This document shows, piece after piece, positions 60,577-64,000 of a stretch of DNA of 64,000 nt. A model generated the notes under the pieces. It had not been told where the DNA came from. It searched no databases and was given only the letters and a program-made list of their open reading frames with translations. Position numbers and translations under genes: made by a program. The stretch comes from Streptomyces qinzhouensis (GTDB lineage Bacteria; Actinomycetota; Actinomycetes; Streptomycetales; Streptomycetaceae). The stretch is taken from positions 7,378,001 through 7,442,000 of the forward strand of contig NZ_CP042266.1 in assembly GCF_007856155.1 (NCBI RefSeq), in the 5' to 3' direction. Each line of letters begins with the position of its first letter. Position 1 is the stretch's first letter.

Positions 60577-62658
60577 ATGGCTGAGCGGGCAGCGGGGGCC
60601 CCTGCGCTTCCCGACGACTGGCCGGCCGCCCCGGGGAAGTGCCTGGCCCTGACCGGCATCGGCAGCTTCGACTGGGACCTGGCCAGCGGGCTGATGCATC
60701 TGGACGGGCCGGCCCACCAGGTGCTCGACCTGCCGGCCGAGGAGTACGACGGACGGCGGGCGAGCCTGATGGCCCGGATGCCCTCCGACGAGGCCGCGCG
60801 GCTGGACGCACGGGTCGCCCAGGCCCTCAAGAGCGGCCGCGACCACTACGGCGTCTACTTCCGTATCCGCCGCCGCGACGGCACCCTGCGCTGGACCCAC
60901 TCCCAGGGCCGGGTACGCCGGGACGCCGAGGGCCGCCCGGTACGGATCACGGGCATCGTCCGGGACGCCACGGCCGAACTCGCCGACTCCACCGCCCGTA
61001 TCGCCGCCGACACCGGGCGCCGCTGGCAGACCAGTGTCGCCGAGGCCACGACCGCCGCACTGGCCCACGCCCGGACCGTCCAGGACGTGATCGACGTCCT
61101 CAAGGACGTCCACGGTCTGGAGCTCTTCGGCGCGCGAAGCCTGGTGATGGGGCTGCTGGAGCCCGGTGGCCGGATCCACCTGGTCGCCGAGGGCCCGCAG
61201 GAGGCCTTCGTACCGGGCACCCGCTACACCCGCGTCGACGAGCAGTACCCGATGAGCGAGGTCATCCGTACCCTCACGCCCCGGTTCATCGAGGGCCGCG
61301 ACGACTTCGCCGGGTCGTACCCGATCCTCTGGCCGCATATCGAACCCCTCGGTGTCGAGGCCGCCGCCTATCTGCCGCTGATCGCCCAGGGCCGCCCGAT
61401 CGGCGCCTTCGGACTGCTCTACGCCGACCGCACCGGCTTCAACTCCGAGGAACGCAATCTGCTGGTCGCGATCGGCAGCACCATCGCCCAGAGCGTGCAG
61501 CGGGCGGTGCTCTACGACCAGGAGCACGATCTGGCCGAGGGGCTCCAGCAGGCGATGCTGCCGCGCCGTATCCCCGATGTGCCGGGCGCCCAGATCGCCG
61601 TGCGCTACCGCTCGGCCCGGATCGGGCGGGACATCGGCGGCGACTGGTACGACGTCATCACCCTGCCCGGCGGCCGGGTCGGCGCCGTCATCGGGGACGT
61701 CCAGGGCCATGACACGGATGCCGCGGCCGTTATGGGGCAGCTCCGGATCGTGCTCAGGGCGTACGCGGCCGAGGGCCACACCCCCGCCACGGTCATGGCC
61801 CGTGCCTCCGGTTTCCTCCATGAACTGGACACCGACCGCTTCGCGACCTGTCTTTACGCCGAGGCCGATCTGTCCACCGGGGTGGTCCAGGTGGTCCGGG
61901 CCGGCCATGTCGATCCGCTGCTGCGCGACACCGACGGCAGTTGCCGCCGGATCCCCGTGGACGGCGGACTTCCGCTCGGACTCTCCGCCGAGTTCGGCCG
62001 GCTGGAGTATCCCGTCACCACACTCGAACTCGACCCCGGACAGACCCTTCTGCTCTACACCGACGGACTGGTGGAACAGCCGGGCTCCGACCTCGACGAC
62101 GGGATACTGCTGCTGACGGCGCTGGTGCGCGGCGGCCCCCGGGACATCCAGCACCTCGCCGACCGGCTCTGCGAAGTCGTCGACGAACGCGGCGGCGAGG
62201 ACGATGTCGCTCTGTTGCTGCTGCGCCGCCGCGGCACGCTCACCCCGCGGTCCGGCGGCCGGCTCCATCAGCCCGTCGCCCAGAACGACCCGGAGGCCCT
62301 GCGCTCGGTCCGCCGCATGGTCCGCTCCGCGGTCGTCGCCTGGGGCGCCGGGGAACGCGCCGACGACATCGAACTGGTCGCCGACGAGCTGACGACCAAT
62401 GCCCTGATGCACACCGACGGCGGGGCCGAGGTGACCGTACGGATCCTCGCCGGCCCGCAGCGGCGGCTCCGGGTCGAGGTCGAGGACGGCTCCAGCGCAC
62501 TGCCCCGGCGCCGCGAGGCGGGCGAGTCCGGGGTATCGGGCCGTGGACTCCTGCTGGTCGACCGGCTGGCGGACGCCTGGGGTGTGGAATCGCGCGGCGG
62601 CGGCAAATGCGTCTGGTGCGAATTCACCATCCCGGAACGCCGCGCAGCGTCGCCCTGA
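60577..62658 (+). CDS. PAS-GAF-SpoIIE phosphatase-HATPase regulator
   Basis: This 693-residue cytoplasmic signalling protein combines a PAS sensor (about 25-135, IGSFDWDLASG), a GAF domain (about 150-305), a PP2C-type SpoIIE/RsbU phosphatase (about 320-545, GDWYDVITLPGG, GDVQGHDTDAAAVMG, GEDDVALLLLRR) and a C-terminal HATPase/anti-sigma kinase domain (about 565-690, VADELTTNALMH). Proteins of this order are widespread in Streptomyces and control anti-anti-sigma phosphorylation, hence stress or developmental sigma factors. The start is ATG 60577. It follows the lipoprotein by 57 bases. Confidence 0.92.
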   Translation: MAERAAGAPALPDDWPAAPGKCLALTGIGSFDWDLASGLMHLDGPAHQVLDLPAEEYDGRRASLMARMPSDEAARLDARVAQALKSGRDHYGVYFRIRRRDGTLRWTHSQGRVRRDAEGRPVRITGIVRDATAELADSTARIAADTGRRWQTSVAEATTAALAHARTVQDVIDVLKDVHGLELFGARSLVMGLLEPGGRIHLVAEGPQEAFVPGTRYTRVDEQYPMSEVIRTLTPRFIEGRDDFAGSYPILWPHIEPLGVEAAAYLPLIAQGRPIGAFGLLYADRTGFNSEERNLLVAIGSTIAQSVQRAVLYDQEHDLAEGLQQAMLPRRIPDVPGAQIAVRYRSARIGRDIGGDWYDVITLPGGRVGAVIGDVQGHDTDAAAVMGQLRIVLRAYAAEGHTPATVMARASGFLHELDTDRFATCLYAEADLSTGVVQVVRAGHVDPLLRDTDGSCRRIPVDGGLPLGLSAEFGRLEYPVTTLELDPGQTLLLYTDGLVEQPGSDLDDGILLLTALVRGGPRDIQHLADRLCEVVDERGGEDDVALLLLRRRGTLTPRSGGRLHQPVAQNDPEALRSVRRMVRSAVVAWGAGERADDIELVADELTTNALMHTDGGAEVTVRILAGPQRRLRVEVEDGSSALPRRREAGESGVSGRGLLLVDRLADAWGVESRGGGKCVWCEFTIPERRAASP

Positions 62659-63099
62659 TCCGAACGGACCGGCCGCGCCGATCCGGCGGACCGAAGGACG
62701 CGCGGGCGGGATCGCCGGCGCGGCTCCCGGGTCCGGCGGCCGGGGCCCGGGCCCCGCGAGGAGCACCCGGCGGCTCCCGCGCCGTGCCGACGGGTCCGGC
62801 TGGGCCGGCCGGCGGGACGGTGGAGGTCCCGTCGGCTGATTCGGGCCGACGCGGGCTCGCCCGCGGGAGCGGTCCCGTTCCCCAGGGGTTAGGGTAACGC
62901 TCCGTAGAGCGACCGTGTGTGACCGTAACCGATCGAAGACGACCGGGCCGGTCGGGACGGCGTCCCGTACCTCACGGCCTCCGGCGGCGGGTCGCCGGGC
63001 GGCCCCTGGAGAGACGGCCCACCGATCCGCCCCCGACCCCGGTCACGGCACCCGACACCGGCTCCCCGGAGCAGGGGACACCGTGAGCACGAGGACACC
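62659..63099. other. Intergenic region before the WS/DGAT gene
   Basis: These 441 bases hold no supported gene. TAGGGT at 62888 could be a -10; CGCTC-CGTA-GAGCG follows at 62897-62910. A 17-bp tandem duplication carries the ribosome site into the next start. Confidence 0.5.
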
Positions 63100-63110
63100 G
63101 TGAGCACCGA
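63077..63110 (+). repeat. 17-bp tandem duplication across the WS/DGAT start
   Basis: GACACCGTGAGCAC occurs at 63077-63090 and 63094-63107. Both copies have a GTG. The first GTG (63083) gives a six-codon frame whose TGA overlaps the true start. Confidence 0.85.
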
Positions 63111-64000
63111 GCGACTCGCCCCACTCGACCTGGCGTTCTGGCATCTCGAATCCGCCGGGCACCCGATACACCTCGGGGCGCTCGCCCTCTTCGCCCCCGA
63201 AGCGGCGGGCCCCGCGCCCCCCGCGCACGCTCTGCTGTCGCTGCTCGCCACCCGGGCCGGCGCCGTGCGGAAGCTGCGGACCCGGGTACGGGACGTACTG
63301 CTGCCCGTCGGCGGCGCCGCCTGGACCCCCGACCGGGACTTCGACGTGACCCGGCACGTCCACCGGATCCGGCTCCCCGGGAACGCTCCCGTGGCGGCGG
63401 AGGCCGTCGCGCTCGCCGGAGAGCTGATGGAACGGCCCCTGGAGCGCGGCCGTCCGCCGTGGGAGATGTACCTCCTGACCGGCGAGGACGGCGGTCCCTT
63501 CGCCGTCCTCGTCAAGCTCCACCACGCCCTGGCCGACGGGATGCGGGCCGTCGCCATCGGGTCGGCGATCTTCGACGAGATCGCCGACCCCCGCGGGGTG
63601 CGCGCCCGGGCCAGGGCCCGGATCCGCGCGGCCGCCGCCGCCCCCGACCGGCCCTGGTTCGGCGATCCCGGGCGGCTCTTCGGCTCCGCCCGGGAAAGGA
63701 TCGACGGACTGGGCCGGGCCGTCGGCGTCGGCGCCTCCGTCGTCCTGGCCAGCCGCCTCGACCCGCGCGCCCTGCCGCCCTCGCTCGCCGCCGGGACCAG
63801 CGGCACCCGGCGGCTCGGTACGGCCGTCCTCGACGCCGAGGACATCCGCCTCGCCCGCAAAGCCTCCGGCGGCACCACGAACGACGTCCTCCTCGCGGTC
63901 GTCGCCGGGGGGCTGCGCCGCTGGCTGGCCGGGCGCGGCGAACCGCTGCCCGCGGACGGTCCGCGGGCACTGGTCCCCGTCTCCCGCCGCCGCCCCGGCG
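63100..64000 (+). CDS. WS/DGAT-type acyltransferase (5' part; 3' end outside window)
   Basis: These 300 codons are the N-terminal two thirds of a wax ester synthase/diacylglycerol acyltransferase, which joins acyl-CoA to alcohols or diacylglycerol for storage lipid. The active-site motif HHALADG is at 141-147. Also typical are LAPLDLAFWHLE at the start, RPPWEMYLL before the motif and ASGGTTNDVLLAVVAGGLRRWL late, where the ND pair is conserved. The start GTG 63100 has GAGGA five bases upstream. It runs off the right edge. Confidence 0.9.
   Translation, partial: MSTERLAPLDLAFWHLESAGHPIHLGALALFAPEAAGPAPPAHALLSLLATRAGAVRKLRTRVRDVLLPVGGAAWTPDRDFDVTRHVHRIRLPGNAPVAAEAVALAGELMERPLERGRPPWEMYLLTGEDGGPFAVLVKLHHALADGMRAVAIGSAIFDEIADPRGVRARARARIRAAAAAPDRPWFGDPGRLFGSARERIDGLGRAVGVGASVVLASRLDPRALPPSLAAGTSGTRRLGTAVLDAEDIRLARKASGGTTNDVLLAVVAGGLRRWLAGRGEPLPADGPRALVPVSRRRPG

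Noticed and set aside
62268..62630. 120-residue leftward frame at the end of the PP2C gene
   Set aside because: It is antisense to the HATPase domain, with no ribosome site.
58834..62766. 1310-residue leftward open frame
   Set aside because: It is antisense to the lipoprotein and PP2C genes, which have clear domains. It has no recognisable fold or ribosome site.

Overview
The base composition (very GC-rich, GC in third codon positions), GGAGG-type ribosome binding sites, frequent GTG/TTG starts and the gene families present (Esx secretion genes, Rpf muralytic enzyme, DUF5133, PAS-GAF-SpoIIE-HATPase phosphatase, WS/DGAT) point to a Streptomyces or close relative. No rRNA, tRNA, CRISPR array or insertion sequence was found. 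Both edges cut genes: eccC on the left and a WS/DGAT acyltransferase on the right.

Left third (1-27,441): a type VII (ESX) secretion locus. eccC runs leftward; eccD and eccB run rightward from a shared divergent region. After a 200-base gap with a promoter-like sequence comes a tightly packed rightward run of nine genes: two WXG100 proteins, a helical small protein, an AAWKG-type protein with about 29 short DG repeats, a YbaB-like protein, a further WXG100-like protein, a 4047-residue mosaic protein (CpnT-like N-terminus, proline/acidic linkers, repeated beta-rich modules, a HExxHxxGxxD zincin motif, a DxD-bearing segment), an 892-residue protein ending in an apparently dead ADP-ribosyltransferase fold, and an anchored protein with a golvesin-like tail. 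The sequence suggests that EccB/C/D export the WXG proteins and the giant. EccE and the mycosin protease are not in the window.

Middle (27,500-45,595): small regulators and hypotheticals (a 105-aa protein, a ParB-type regulator lacking the ParB domain, DUF5133), an AT-rich island with a promoter-like sequence, a HAD phosphatase and a fused DhaK-DhaL dihydroxyacetone kinase. Convergent to these is a leftward operon of five genes: DUF4132, a 1633-aa protein, a MoxR-type AAA ATPase, a DUF5682-VWA fusion and a SWIM zinc-finger protein. Four-base overlaps couple most of them. The set looks like a MoxR-VWA chaperone or conflict module.

Right third (45,836-64,000): mostly single housekeeping or accessory genes. 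They are an S41 peptidase, panD, a GNAT, an Asp/Glu racemase-like protein with a probable leaderless start, gnd, an Rpf-LysM-M23 cell-wall hydrolase, an EamA-type transporter, a FhuF-like Fe-S protein, an atypical SDR with a zinc ribbon, a 57-aa peptide, a lipase maturation factor-like membrane protein, a DUF6777-type lipoprotein, a PP2C regulator and the partial WS/DGAT. Several strong hairpins and palindromic operator candidates lie between them. All functions are read from sequence patterns; no searches were run.
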